Notes under the pieces: generated by a model
Seen by the model: the letters and a program-made list of their open reading frames with translations, nothing else
Databases searched by the model: none
Told to the model about the DNA's origin: nothing
Shown here: piece by piece, positions 22,001-33,202 of the stretch
How positions within the stretch are numbered: position 1 is the first letter of the stretch
Layout: each line of letters starts with the position of its first letter
Position numbers and translations under genes: made by a program
NCBI RefSeq assembly: GCF_030272615.1
Contig: NC_081415.1
Location: forward strand, 602,661,644 to 602,725,643
From: Cryptomeria japonica
Taxonomy: Eukaryota; Streptophyta; Pinopsida; Cupressales; Cupressaceae
Direction: 5' to 3'
DNA: 64,000 bases

Positions 22001-22671
22001 TTTTGAGTTTTGCTGATATAGTAGAGGCCCCCGCTATGCACACTAATATGAAAAAAAATTTGGATACTTTGTGCGAGATGAATGAGGACAAGGCTATTTT
22101 AGAACTAATTTTGAATAAGTGGATGCCAAGAGAAGTGGATTTGGAGCTTGTGTGTGCATCCTATGATGAAGTAGGATCTGATGCCATTATTAAATCCACA
22201 TGTGAGTTAGCAAAAGGCTTGACCAAGCTAGTAGAAGGAAGAGCCAATGTAGAGAGGAAGGAATATACTGAGCATAAATTTGAATTGTTTCTTGGGGGTT
22301 TTGTTAGCCAAAATCAGTTGAATGACAAATAGGTATGGATTGATGAGTTGGGAGCTAATTTGTCTTTAAGGGTGAACAAAATCATCAACAAAGATGACAC
22401 ATCTTTGTTTGTTAAAACAATTGAGGAAATAGAAAAGATAAAGTCACACTACAGTTTCTTGGAATCAGAGGTGAAAAAGGTAAGGAACTCTTGGAAAAGG
22501 TTGGTTAAGTTGGAGAAAAATATTGTTGGCTACTCATGGCCTACTGATGACGTGTTCCAAGAATGGACCCAAAAGTATGCAGTGCAAGAAGAAGAAAACC
22601 TAGAACAGTTGGAAAATGCTGCAGTGGATCAACAAACTGAAGAGGTCATTGATACTAAAAAAGACTTGTAA
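19060..22671 (+). pseudogene. Large unclassified ORF of insert F (about 1200 codons, interrupted)
   Basis: One frame runs from ATG 19060 to TAA-type stop at 22671. It is interrupted by stops (for example 19246, 19387, 20554, 21019, 21589, 22330) and leaves frame between about 20200 and 20525. The N-terminal half is mixed hydrophobic/polar (GLYNKGNWLRDP, IGGLAIVGPSTMEPFSLN, YMLMIAQILNPSLAVTF, AILEFLRPKEFFEGI, GTPYLLPYHVPLKIGI). The middle is charged. The C-terminal half is rich in coiled-coil heptads (EIEKIKSHYSFLESEVKKV) and ends acidic. I see no zinc knuckle, protease, RT, integrase or RNase H motif. A TTGCATTACAG just before the ATG looks like a 3' splice site. The layout (globular start, charged middle, coiled end) resembles C ORF2, but no alignment could be established by eye. 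Confidence 0.6.
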
Positions 22672-23589
22672 CTGTTTCTTGGAAGACATTGCGGTTTGTA
22701 ACAAACTTTTCTTAGGAAGGTTCGAAGCTTGTATACATCCATAATGTTATAAATGGATATCAAGACTAATAGAAAAGGGGATCACAAGAATTTTGTAAAG
22801 AAACTCTACTAAAATATATCAAGGGATTTTTCTTGTCAGTTTAGAAATACTTTGAGTTATGTAAGGTTTTTTCAAACTGAACATAAAGATATAGTTCAAC
22901 ACTTTTCAAGCCTAAATCTGTGTTGTCTTCTAGTGTGCACTCGTTAACTTGTTGGTTTCATTTAAATAGTCTAGGGTTATTTGATTGAACATGGATTGTA
23001 AGGTGATCATATGGATATGTTTCTATCTTTTCTCTTCAAGAGAGAGGAATTAAATATGCATGAAATATCTCTATCAGTAAATCAATTGTTTGCTCATCTT
23101 GAATTTGATGAACAGTTTTAGTTTTAAGAGGATATAGCTCATGTATATGTTAGGCATGTATGGGGTTAATTAAGGCTGAGGTGGTGAAATGTATGAGAAT
23201 GTTTAGTTTTGGAATTCTAATTTGATTTGGGTGACTCTATAGCCCGGATAAGGCACTAGTATCCAATTGTGGGATTCTTTCTATCTTTCTTGAGGATCAA
23301 TACTAAAAATGAACACAAGTTTTTCTTTAAATGTTTCAATTTCATTGAGGTGATGAAATCCATGGGTTTTTAGCATTGGTTTACTGTCGATCTCAATCTT
23401 AAAGTGTGAAAATATTCATAGAAGGTATACCCACTTGAACTTTGGATAAGTTCAAAACGTAGAAGGTTTTGAAACCTTGTTATATGTTATTCTAGAGTTC
23501 TATTTCCTTGATGTCCTCTTCATATGCAAATAGAGTTATTTAATTTCTTATAGGAAGGATAGAAGGGAAATCAAAATTTGAGACTAACA
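22672..23589 (+). other. 3' non-coding part of insert F
   Basis: AT-rich, no open frames of note, no polypurine tract, and no recognisable copy of 17178-19059. It ends GAGACTAACA at the proposed right boundary. Confidence 0.5.
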
Positions 23590-23594
23590 AGTTC

Positions 23595-23637
23595 CATCAA
23601 GTTTAGGACTATCCTTCATGAAATAGTTAGAAGACAT
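23595..23637 (-). pseudogene. Copia B gag, N-terminal codons
   Basis: From ATG at 23637 the minus strand reads MSSNYFMKDSPKLDG, the typical copia gag start; the frame is then cut by insert F and resumes at 17172. Confidence 0.85.
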
Positions 23638-23679
23638 TGGATCTCCTTAAGCTGTTAAACTTCTACAAAAAGAGGACTA

Positions 23680-23692
23680 GGCTCTGATACCA
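23680..23692 (-). promoter_or_regulatory. tRNA-Met primer-binding site of copia B
   Basis: Minus strand TGGTATCAGAGCC, a perfect initiator tRNA-Met complement, two bases inside the 5' LTR. Confidence 0.93.
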
Positions 23693-23694
23693 AT

Positions 23695-24770
23695 TATTAG
23701 GTCCCAGAGACAACTGAGAGTGGGGGGTGAATCAGTTGTCAAATAAATTCTACCAAAATAACTTAACCAAAACTTAATGCTTAATACTGGTTAACCAAAC
23801 TTTATCTCGATAGACAGTCTTAACAGTTAATTGCAGTATTGGTAAAGATTAATGCATGAAATAGAAAGACAATAACATCCACAACACATAACACCAATAT
23901 TTGTATGTGGAAAACCTGTAAGGGGAAAAACCATGGTGGGAAACCTTACCCATAATCAAATGATACTAGTGTAGATAGTATGTGTCTACAATAGGGGGTC
24001 TACACATGCAGAAAGGCCAAGCGCTTGCAGAAAGGCCAAGCACTTAGAGCTCACTGCTCAATCACAAAATGAGAGTCACACTGACTACAATTGGATGATT
24101 AAATTCTATGATAATGTACTGCTCAAAATAGCATCTCCATATGCTAGATTCAATATTGGTTTAGCTCTGATTGCCTTTACAAATTCCTTCCTTCAACCTT
24201 CAAATGATATCTACATGTATAGCTCTACTTCTTTTTGCATATACTGAATTATAATCTCTTTCGTTTCATATCTTAATCTCACAAATGAGATCTTAAATTT
24301 ATACCATAACCTAAGACCAATTGAGTAGGTCAACTCACTAAAAGATATTACAATAAAATCAATTACAAATAAATAAATATCCGATGAATGATGTCGGCTC
24401 AATACATTTACAATAATAATAAATCATCTCCATAACATGTTGTGCTGATCTGGAACAGGTATACCTATCGGTGAATATCCTGGACCTATTTGTTGGTAAC
24501 AACAAATATGCAAACTTGAATAAGTCAATGAACAAATCACCAAAACAAAGTGTCCAAATGATGTTTTCAATATAGCCAATTAGCCTCCAAGTGATTCCAA
24601 GTGCCGATGAACAATATAACCTGATGGTGAACCAAATACCGGTGACTGTGCATAAATCACTTGCATGCTCGTGAACATAACCAATTTGGCCAGTATTGAT
24701 AAGTGTTGACAAGTGTTGACAGGTATTGACATCAATGATAGAACCATATCAACATATAAAAATAACAACA
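23695..24770 (-). repeat. 5' LTR of copia B
   Basis: About 1076 bp. On the minus strand it starts TGTTGTTATTTTTATATG and ends GGGACCTAATA next to the primer site. 23695-24492 matches the left LTR. A 22-bp stretch (GCAGAAAGGCCAAGC...) is duplicated in tandem at 24008-24051 but is single in the left copy. Confidence 0.9.
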
Positions 24771-24775
24771 TGGAC

Positions 24776-25081
24776 TTGGATGTTATTGGAATTAGGCTTG
24801 ATTGGTTTACAAAGGATATTATCAGAAGGAAGGAACTGATTATGTTGAATCCTTGCTCCGGTAGCTAGGATTTTTATATATTTTCAAGGATTTTCTGGCA
24901 TGGTTTTTTGGTTTATGATGAATTTGCACTATGAGAATGTTCAGATGTAGATTGGGCTAGAGATATAGGTAACTAGATAGGCTCATCTGGTGAAGTTTTC
25001 TTTCTTAGAAAGAAACTTGTTACATTGATCAGCAAGGAACAATCTACTACTGAAGTTGAGTATGTTGTTGCTGCTACTAAT
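24776..25081 (+). pseudogene. Copia A RT scrap and first half of RNase H
   Basis: Starts with a short RT-like scrap (DVIGIR..WF.KD) directly after the TGGAC duplication, so most of RT is deleted. RNase H then reads CSDVDWARDIGN, SGEVFFLRKKLVTLISKEQS and TEVEYVVAATN. The frame is cut at 25081 by gypsy-2 and continues at 45705 (NYTQVLWMKKIL). Stops and frame changes are present. Confidence 0.82.
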
Positions 25082-26169
25082 TGTCATGCCTGTGAAGTGT
25101 ATACTTGTTCCTGCAACACAAAACACTCAATAGATCATTACAAGCATGGTTAATGAATTTAAAGAAAAGAAAGATAAAACCATAACTAAGCGATCTATCG
25201 CCTCCTAGTAAATGAGACTATGAATTTTGCTCTCAGATCTGGTCATGCAAATTCCAGTGACTTGACTACACTTAAATGAAGGATTTAAATGATAAATGAT
25301 GCATTTAAGATAGCAATGATAATGATTAAGTTACATGATTCCATGATTATGCTAGAAAATAAGCTAGATTTAAGCTAAAATTGAACATGATGACAATGCT
25401 AAAATGTTAAAGTAAGATTGCATATGCCTATAGTAACAATGCTTGAATGCAAATGAGATGGGAACATTATTGCTCCAAAATGGGTTCTATCTATAGGACT
25501 TCCAAGGCTAGGGGTGAGGTGGCAGGAATCAACAGTCAAGATTAAGTCTAAAGATATCAATGGTGAAATTAGAGGAGGTTAGAAAAGAGGCTGGATGAAA
25601 GGCAACATTTGTCATCTCCATGGTGACAAGTGTCAAGAAGCTTCTAGAAAGGCTAGATGAAAGGGAACGTTTGCCATCTCTATGGTGACAAGTGTCAAGA
25701 AGCTTTGCTTATGAGAGAGCAAGTGTCTAAGGAAAGGGGACATGGTGGTTTGGATGTGCAAGCTAGGATGGTTAATTAAACCCGGGGTTAGATGGAAGGA
25801 GCTAGGTTAGGAAGGGGTTAGGTTAGGTGGTTAGAAGTTAAGAGAATTTGAATTTAAAAATTCAAATAATAGGAAAAGGCTAATTAATCTCAACAACTCA
25901 TAAATTGATTTTTTTTAATTAATTAGGAGATTTGGAAGAAATGAATTTGATGAAGAATTTGATGGGGGGAATTAATTAATTTGAATTAATTAATCAAAGG
26001 GAACTATGAAAATGAACCTATTAAATAAATCCTTAGATTTATTAATAAGTAGATGAAAAGGGGGAATTTAATCAAATTTCTTAGTGAATTCAATTAAATT
26101 AGGAAGGGGGATTAATTAAATAATTGCTTATTTAATTAATTATCTTCAGACCATTTTTAGGTGTATACT
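25082..26169 (-). repeat. 3' LTR of gypsy-2
   Basis: Plus strand starts TGTCATGCCTGTGAAGTG and ends GGTGTATACT. It matches 44837-45704 except for 220 bp (25346-25565) absent from the other copy. It contains a 62-bp tandem duplication at 25588-25705. Confidence 0.9.
25588..25705. repeat. 62-bp tandem duplication inside gypsy-2 LTR
   Basis: The unit from AGGCTGGATGAAAGGCAAC to AAGCTTCTAGAA is repeated at 25650 with few changes. The other LTR has the same duplication at about 45123-45240, so it predates insertion. Confidence 0.85.
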
Positions 26170-26183
26170 GCCCCTCTTTGAAG
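26170..26183 (-). promoter_or_regulatory. Polypurine tract of gypsy-2
   Basis: Minus strand CTTCAAAGAGGGGC directly before the 3' LTR. Confidence 0.8.
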
Positions 26184-27765
26184 TGAGGTTTGATGATGAT
26201 ATTGGTTCGATAGGATGCCCTAGTTATTGATTGATAAATTGCGATACGATGATGCCCCTCAGGAGAACAACTGAGATAATTGATTTGTTTGAGTGGTTTG
26301 GATGATTGCAAAATTGATGTCCCGATTAGAAATGATTTGATGTCTGCAACTGTGGTTGATGAAAATGTGAGTTCTACCATAACAGTGATGTAGTTTTTTG
26401 ATGATTGATAAAGATTGATTGATTTGATCGATAAGATTGAGATTCAGTTTGGTTTCAAGAATGACACCTCTTGTATAAGACAAAGATGATCATAAGCATC
26501 TGGTTCTAGGAACGATATATCCTGTATAAGACATGATTAGAACGTTTGGTTTCAGGAAAGGTACATCCTATATAAGACATGAGGGAATTGATTTAGATGT
26601 GATTGATTGATAGAATTGATAAGATTGATTGAATAAAGAAGTGATAGTTTGTTGATATCATGTTTCAGTAAGATTTGGATATGTTGATGTTGGTTTTGTT
26701 GAGAGGGTAGCATAATATTTTCGTTGGGTCGACAATATCTAGAGAGATATGAGTCATTAGTCTGATTGTGTATACATTTGTGATGATACCTTGATGATTC
26801 CTACAATAGATTTAACCTTGGATAAAAGGAACACATGGGATCCCATGCAAGCATGAAATGCAAGCTAAATGCAAATGCCAATGCAAATGCTATGAGAAGA
26901 CCAGTCACTAGATTATTGCATTTTTGTCACCATTGAGATTTTTAAAATGTGGGAAGTGAAGACACTATTAACCATTTCAATACGCAAATCGGAAATGTCT
27001 TCGATGATACTTTGATGGTCATGTCCTGAGACAAATTTGCACATATTAATGATGAATTTTCAGACAACAGATAAGAAAAATATCATGTTTCCTCCTTGTT
27101 CCTCTAGTAAAAGACATCCTAGAGTCACTCACAAATCATGATAGCGAAAATCAATTATAGAAAAGTTGAACAATTATATTAAAATCATTATCCAAAAGAT
27201 ATCATCCATGTGTTTAGACTAACTTTGTGATAGGTTGATGGTTGATAATTTGATCTCATGTTCAATGTTGAATATGTTTCAGTTTTCACTTGATAAGAGT
27301 TGTCTAACTATTTGTTCTACCTATTTGATTAAGCTTAGAATTGATAAAAAATTTTGCCCCCAGCGAAGTGCAAGATTTTGCCCCAATCCCAGAAATAAAT
27401 TCAGTATGATATACCCAATGATCCAAACCATGGTGAGAGAGTAGCTGCGATACTTGCGTATGTACAAAAGATTTATGATGGATATGAATAGCGCTGATGG
27501 AAAATGAATGAATGCAAGCGGAAAGATGCATGAACTAATAGATGGAAGTGCTAGCTAACAGATAGCACCTGTTTGCTAGGTTTTCACCATCTATTTTTAT
27601 TGCACTTTTTCTCATATTTGATTGTTTTTGGATTTTCTTTTCTTTTTCACTATTTTTGAATTTTTATTTTTTTTGCTTTTTTAATGGATTTTTTTGCTTT
27701 TTCACTATTTTTTATTTTTTATTTATTTTTTGCTTTTTTTGGATTTTTCTTCTTTTTAGACATAG
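26184..27765 (-). other. Non-coding tail of gypsy-2
   Basis: Lies between the integrase stop and the polypurine tract; no ORF with recognisable content. It contains an imprecise tandem repeat of about 45-50 bp at 26451-26590 (core CCTGTATAAGACATGA) and a T-rich low-complexity tract at 27595-27760. Long tails of this kind are common in Tat elements. Confidence 0.7.
26451..26590. repeat. Imprecise tandem repeat, about 3 units of 45-50 bp
   Basis: TGGTTTCAAGAATGACACCT, TGGTTCTAGGAACGATATAT and TGGTTTCAGGAAAGGTACAT each precede a TGTATAAGACA-like block. Confidence 0.65.
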
Positions 27766-28960
27766 AAATTCTTCAGATGCATGCTATTGATGGGTTCCTC
27801 AAGCTGATCTTTTTCCTATGTTGATAGCTGATATGCTCCTAATCCAAATACTGTTGTGATCACAAATGGACCTAACCAGTTTGGTTCAAACTTTCCTTTT
27901 TTTTCTTGATTTTTCTGGTTGCATGGATTTTCCTTTAGTACTAGTTATCCTACTTAAAATATTCATGGTTTGACCTTGTGATTATAACTCCAACACATTC
28001 TTTTCTAATATACCTTTAGATGATCAAAGGCATTTTGTCTTCATTCATGGATCAGTTCTAACTCTTGTAATCTAGATACTAGTTGCTCCTCATCTGGGAT
28101 GAGACCTTTTAATGATACTTGTAGAGAAGGTATCTCTACTTCTATTGGTAGTATTGTTTCTAATCCATAAACAAGAGAGAAAGGTGTGGCACCTGTTGGT
28201 GTGCAAATACTGGTACGATAGGCCCATAGAGCAGGGTTCAATTGAATATACCAATCTTTCCAACATCATTCACTGTCTTTTTGAGGATTTTTAAAATAGT
28301 TTTGTTTGATGCTTCTGCTTGGCCATTTCCTTGTGGATAGTAGGTGGTGGAGAAACTGTGTTGAATCTTGAATTTCTCACATAACTCTTGTACATCTTGA
28401 TTCTTGAATGGTCACCCATTATCAGTGATAATGGTCATTGGTATTTCATAGCAATAGATTATATAGGTCAAGATAAATGCAACAATTTATTTTCCTATGA
28501 TATTTATGAGAGGTATTGTGTCAATCCATTTTGTGAAATATTATGTACCTACAAAAATGAATTTGCGACCATTAGATGAAGAAGGATGTATTTTTCCTAC
28601 TAGATCAAGAGCCCATTGATAGAAAGGCCAAGATGTTGCCAAAGCATCAAGTTCTTGTGTTGGTGCATGAATCAAATTCCCATGTATTTGACATTGTTTG
28701 CATGTTCTAGCTATCTGAAAAAAATCTGTTCCATAGTTGGCCAATAATAGCCCATGCCTATGAGTTTTTTTGAAAGGGTAAGACCACTTGAATGAGTTCC
28801 ACAAATATCGTTATGGACTTCATGTAAGGCCTTCTCAGATTCTTCTTGTTTGAGACATCTTAAAAGAGTATTGTTTAGACCTTAATTAAATAGGGTATCC
28901 GCAATAAGAGTAAAATGGCAGGATTGGTGAATAAAGTTTCTCTTTTGGTTCTTTGATAAA
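27766..28960 (-). pseudogene. gypsy-2 integrase remnant
   Basis: The zinc-binding start is visible near 28850 (ALHEVHNDICGTHSSG, then YPFKKTHRHG in another frame) followed by CKQCQIHGNLIHAP. The core entry is LATSWPFYQWALDLVGKIHP, and the core end is NPALWAYRTSICTPTGATPF, SLVYGLETILPIEVEIPSLQ. The C-terminal region has KFEPNWLGPFVI, then INSMHLKNFY before the stop at 27766. Frameshifts near 28500 and 28040 and several stops inactivate it. Order relative to RNase H is the usual Ty3/gypsy order. Confidence 0.87.
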
Positions 28961-28992
28961 TTGAGAGGTAAGGTGTTATCTTTTAGGTATGT

Positions 28993-29520
28993 CTAAGTTT
29001 GGCCATAGCAGGAGGAATCATGCCCCACAAGTTGACAGATAGTTTGGGAATCAAGACAATTATAAGCGGGGTAAAACAACTCTTCCACCAGGAATTCATA
29101 GCATTGTTGATTTTCCTGTGTCTGAAGTAGAGAAGAAAGTGTAGCCATGGCGTCTACTTCTTTATTGTCATTTCTTGGAATCTGCTGGAAAGTTATTTCT
29201 ACAAAGTGTTTCTTGATTTCATCAACCATCTTTTTATAAGGCATTAATTTTTCATCCTTTTCTTGATAATCATCATTGATTTGATTAATGATGAGCTGAG
29301 AGTCTCCAAAGACTTGAAGTTGTGTAATATTCCATTCTATAGCCATTTTGATACTTGTAACCAAATCTTCATATTCTATTGTGTTGTTGGTGCATGGAAA
29401 GCTTAATTTTTATGCTTTTGGAATTGTATGACCTTGCGGTGTGATGAATAGAATACCTACTCCTGATCCGTGTTGTGTATATGAACCATCAAAGTATAAT
29501 TGCCATGTTTTTGTTGTGAC
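28993..29520 (-). pseudogene. gypsy-2 second RNase H (Tat-type), after RT-RNase H
   Basis: Reads WQLYFDGSYTQHGSGVGILF, NNTIEYEDLVTSIKMAIEW, LQVFGDSQLIINQI and QIPRNDNKEVDAMATLSSL. The acidic set Asp (FDG), Glu (IEYE), Asp (FGDS), Asp (VDAMA) is intact. The position between the gypsy RNase H and integrase is the standard Tat/Ogre arrangement and contrasts with gypsy-1, where the homologous domain precedes RT. One stop lies in the N-terminal third. Confidence 0.88.
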
Positions 29521-29529
29521 TGTTAGGAT

Positions 29530-30814
29530 ATCAACATCAGTAAATTCAATCTATAAAGGATGATCATCTTGAAGGGGTGCCTCTGCTAGTTGATCTGCAA
29601 TAAATTGTCCTTTGATAGCTTTTATGTCAACATACTCGATATCAAACTCACTCAGAATCATGATTCATTTTGCTAGTCATCCTGTTAATGTTGCTTTGCT
29701 GAGTAAATATTTTAGAGGACTAATTTTAGCTATCAACTTGATGGAGTGAGATAGTAAATAGTTTTCTGCTGATGTAGTAGATAGCTCGTTATTTTCCTTC
29801 ATTATCTTATTGTGCAAGCAAAACTCCTAATGATGCTTCAGTGGTCGATACATAGAGTAATAATGACTTTCCTAGAACTGGTGACATTAGCATAGGTGGT
29901 TGTATGAGATATGGATTTATCTTGTTGAATGCATCCTCACATTGATGGTCCCACTTGAAATGAACATTTTTGTTCAATAGATGAGTAAATGGTTGACATT
30001 TATCTGCTAGTTGAGCAATAGATCTTCTGATTGACTGGAGTCTTCTGTGGAGTGATCTTAGTTGATTGATATTCTTAGGAGATGTCATTTACATGATTTC
30101 TTTAACCTTAGCTGGATCCACTTCGATACCTCTAGCTGAAACAATGTATCCCAATATATTTCTTGAAGTTACACCAAAGGCACATTTCTTAGGGTTTAGC
30201 CTTAGCTTGTATTGTTCTAACCTATCAAAGATCTTTTCTAGTATCTCTATATGTTCTTCTCTATTGTATGATTTAGCCAATATGTCATCCGCATAGTCTT
30301 CCATGAATGTATGAATCATGTCATGAAATATAGTTGTCATAGCACTTTGATATGTAGCACCAACATTCTTTAATCCAAAAGGCATGACATTCTTGCAGAA
30401 AGTATCCCATGGACATGTGAAAGTTGTCTTTTCTTGATCTTCAGGTGCTATTTTGATCTGATTGTATCTGGAGAAACCATCCATTAAAGAAAACATGGAG
30501 TGTCCAGCAGTTAAATCTACAATGATGTCTATGTTAGGCAAAGGAAATTCATCCTTTGGACATGCATTATTAAGATCTCTAAAGTCTGTGCATATTTTGA
30601 TTCTTTTATCTGGTTTTGAAATAGGAACGATGTTGGATACCCATTGAGGATATGCTACAGGTTTGATGAATCCGACATCCAATAATTTCTTTAGTTCTGC
30701 TTTGACTAGGAGAGCGATATGCGGATGCACTTTCCTTAACTTCAGTTTGATTGGTTTGGCTCCTGGACTAACATTTAAGTGATGCATAATAAGCTTTGGA
30801 TCTAACCCTGGCAT
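29530..30814 (-). pseudogene. gypsy-2 reverse transcriptase and RNase H
   Basis: RT is open for 241 codons from 30814: MPGLDPKLIMHHLNVSPGAK, PYPQW-type VAYPQWVSNIVPISKPD, ICTDFRDLNNACPKDEFPLP, SMFSLMDGFSRYNQI, MPFGLKNVGATYQSAM, the catalytic box YADDILAKS (both Asp kept; usual Val replaced by Ala), LNPKKCAFGV and LGYIVSARGIE. A stop ends it at 30089; the tether and RNase H continue in the same frame (FKWDHQCEDAFNKI, LLLYVSTTEASLGVLLAQ) and then decay (YYISRKLF, LSEFDIEYVDIKAIKGQ). This is one of the best preserved domains in the window. Confidence 0.93.
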
Positions 30815-30829
30815 GTCTCATAGGACTAG

Positions 30830-32150
30830 GAAAAATTGATTTGCTGTCGTTTGAAGAATTCCACATATTGTTACATTTCTTCTTCTGATAGAGAAGTTGC
30901 TAGATGAAGAATCTTTGGCTGCTCTGTTGTACCGATGTTAACTGCCTGTATTGGTTCAATCAAAATTGATGACCTTTCTTGATAGTGCTCAGATAAAGTG
31001 TCAAATCTCCCATTTTCTAGCACCTCAACGAGGTTTTCATCGTCAAATGCATCCTTGCTTTTTACTTTTGCTAGATCTAATGTTGCCAATAAATGGTTTT
31101 TCAGCATTAGACCTGATATTGTTTTCTTTATTTTCACTTTTGCGACTAGGAGATTTGGCACCCACTTGATTGGAATATGCATTGTTGACATTCCTGGTGA
31201 GACTTGTTACAGGTTGGATTGCATTAAGATATACAGACATGTCATGGTCATTTGGAAAGGTATCAATTGCAGTATGTCCTTCATTTTCCCAATCAATAAG
31301 CTCAAGGTGGATTAGAGGTAGGGGATTGTCAGGTTTGGATGTTTCGAGGGTATCAATGGTCATGGTGGATGTATCAAAGTTTTCAATATTTATTTTTATG
31401 TCTACAATGGTACTCTCATCAGAATGACCTCGTGTAAGGAGTTCATGATCGTCCTCAATTAAGTCCAAGTCAGTCGAATGTGATTCTAAGTCAAGTGAAC
31501 TAGTTCCTGACGTTTTTCCTACATATGTATGAACTACATCAACTCCTACATCTCCTTCAAGGAAATTTTCTTCATTTGATTCTTCAGAGTGATAGGAATC
31601 CCATTCCCATTCATTAGAATCTATATCACTTGCAGGTTGCAATCTACAGATTTGGTCATATAGCATTTCTTCTACTTTTCTGGCTATATCTTTTCTTCTT
31701 TCATATTCAACTTCTTCAGGACTGAGATTGAGTTTTGTCAGCTTTTCTATGATCTCTCCTTGACTTATATTATCTTCTTTCTTATTTTGTTTGAGATTTA
31801 ATGTTGTTTGAGAGTTGCTTTTAGTTTGTTTCTGTTGTTGATTTGAAGCTTGTTTCTTTTCCCATTTCATATTTGCTTCTATTTGTTGCTTAGGTGATGT
31901 TTCTTCTCTTTCAATTGCCAATTGTTCTTTTCTATTTTCATATTCCTCTTGTTGTTGACTAAAAGATGTGTCTTCTGGTAGAGTGACTTGTCCATACCCT
32001 AAGCCTGTTTTGTCAGTAGTCTACTGAGTGTAAGGTTGAATAGGTTCTGAGATACCTTCTTTTATTTTTCCTATAGGACCTGTTCCAGTGTATCTCATCC
32101 TTTGAAGAATGTTAAATCTTTTTCCGTACTTTTTTGTAGGTATTCAGACA
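30830..32150 (-). pseudogene. gypsy-2 protease-RT spacer with G-patch-like motif
   Basis: An acidic, Asn/Gln/Ser-rich spacer of more than 400 codons, mostly open at 31921-31043. At its start (about 32130-32060) the frame reads LQRMRYTGTGPIGKIKEGIS followed by EP, matching the G-patch pattern (hydrophobic-x-x-M-G-Y-x-x-G-x-G-x-G-x-x-x-x-G-I) with the first Gly replaced by Arg. The stretch KTGLGYG follows near 32010. G-patch motifs bind RNA or helicases and are known after the protease of some retroelements. A frameshift at about 31190-31043 leads into the frame ending SLSEEEM near 30871. Confidence 0.7.
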
Positions 32151-32499
32151 TTGTTAATATTTTGTTGACATTCTTCATCATTGTATAGCCATTGTAGCAC
32201 ATCTTTGTCTTTTGTTTCCTTTGATAAGGTTCCAACACTAACAAATGCTCCATCAAATATTGGAAGATGTTTTACAATTGGTCGTTGCTTAGAGTTTGAT
32301 GGTTTTCCAAAGGGTTTAGGAGAAATTGGTAATTGTGATATTGAATATTCACCGTTACCTCAATGTCTTAGTTGCATTTGTTTTTCCATACTTGATAAAA
32401 TAGAGGTAAATGATTGTTCCTTGGATTTTGTGTTCGAAGATGATGCCTCCCTGTTATAAGGAACAATGACTTCTTGGGCCATTTTTAGATTCTTGCATT

Positions 32500-33112
32500 A
32501 TTGAAATGGATTTGAATCTGCAGATATTGTGATTTCCTACCCATTGTAAGAAAATTTTACAAACTAATGATATGTTGATAGGACAACTTGCAAGTCATGT
32601 ATCTAAGGTCTTCCCAAGAGTACGTTATATTATAAGTCCAAGTCTAGAACTTGGCATGTTGTGTCTTTCTGCAAAGGTCCCACTCTGATGGGTAGTATCA
32701 CAATTCCCTTGGAGGAACATTCTTCTTCATCATAGACTTTTATGGTGATCCTTTTCTGGACATCAACTACATCTTTAGAATATCCTAAGGCATGAACAAG
32801 ACTTAATGAACAAATATTTAGGCCAGATACACCATCTATTAGAACATGTTTAACGCACATTTTGTGAATCAGGACTTCAATATGAAAAGGAGCATTGTGT
32901 GGATGTTGTAAGGACATGTCATCTTCTTCAGTGAATGATAAGAAGTGAGGGGTTGTGAGGTGTGCCACCATGATTTGGAATTGATCGATATCAAGATCTT
33001 TGGAAACTATTGTATCTACTAAAGATCGTTCAGTAATTTCTCTATGTGCAGGTGAAAGTTTTAAAAGTTTTAAGATGGATATTTGTGCAGGTGTTTTCTG
33101 TAATTGATCCAC
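32500..33112 (-). pseudogene. gypsy-2 aspartic protease
   Basis: Open from 33112 to 32630: IMVAHLTTPHFLSFTEEDD, HIEVLIHKMCVKHVLIDG then VSGLNICSLSLVHALGY, with D-G-V-S-G in place of the D-G-G-S/A-G active-site form of Tat proteases, and a GIVILPIRVGP strand. Beyond the stop (32630-32500) the frame continues with YLGRP and the remnants of the conserved W-I-H segment, then VKFSYNG. In phase with gag. Confidence 0.82.
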
Positions 33113-33202
33113 TAGGTTGTATTGTTTGGTAGTGGATTATGTGTTTGTTGTAGGACCTGACAAAACAACTTTGGCTTTGCTTCTTGTGATAGCATGAGCA
33201 TG

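Larger units (their letters stand above)
17178..23589 (+). mobile_element. Insert F: unclassified element carrying a large ORF, inside copia B gag
   Basis: The copia B gag frame is interrupted exactly here; the flanking 5-mers AATTC (17173-17177) and AGTTC (23590-23594) form a target duplication with one mismatch. The insert starts TGTTA and ends TAACA, as LTR elements do, but I could not find matching LTRs in 17178-19059 and 22672-23589. It contains a degenerate tandem array, then one long plus-strand ORF without gag, protease, integrase or RT. It may be a decayed non-autonomous LTR element whose LTRs diverged, or another type of insertion. Confidence 0.6.
15501..24770 (-). mobile_element. 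Copia B: gag-only Ty1/copia remnant inserted in copia A
   Basis: Flanked by a perfect 5-bp target duplication TGGAC (15496-15500 and 24771-24775). On the minus strand: 5' LTR 24770-23695, primer site 23692-23680, gag start 23637-23595, insert F (17178-23589), the rest of gag 17172-16281, and a truncated 3' LTR 16280-15501. Without F it is about 2.85 kb. All of protease-integrase-RT is missing because one deletion joins gag directly to the inside of the 3' LTR. Confidence 0.88.

Noticed and set aside
24008-24051. Short tandem duplication in the right LTR of copia B as a separate element
   Set aside because: It is a simple 22-bp duplication within the LTR, single in the left copy.
27595-27760. 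Poly(A)/poly(T)-rich tract as a possible LINE or retrogene tail
   Set aside because: It is directly downstream of the gypsy-2 integrase within that element, with no target duplication or coding sequence attached.
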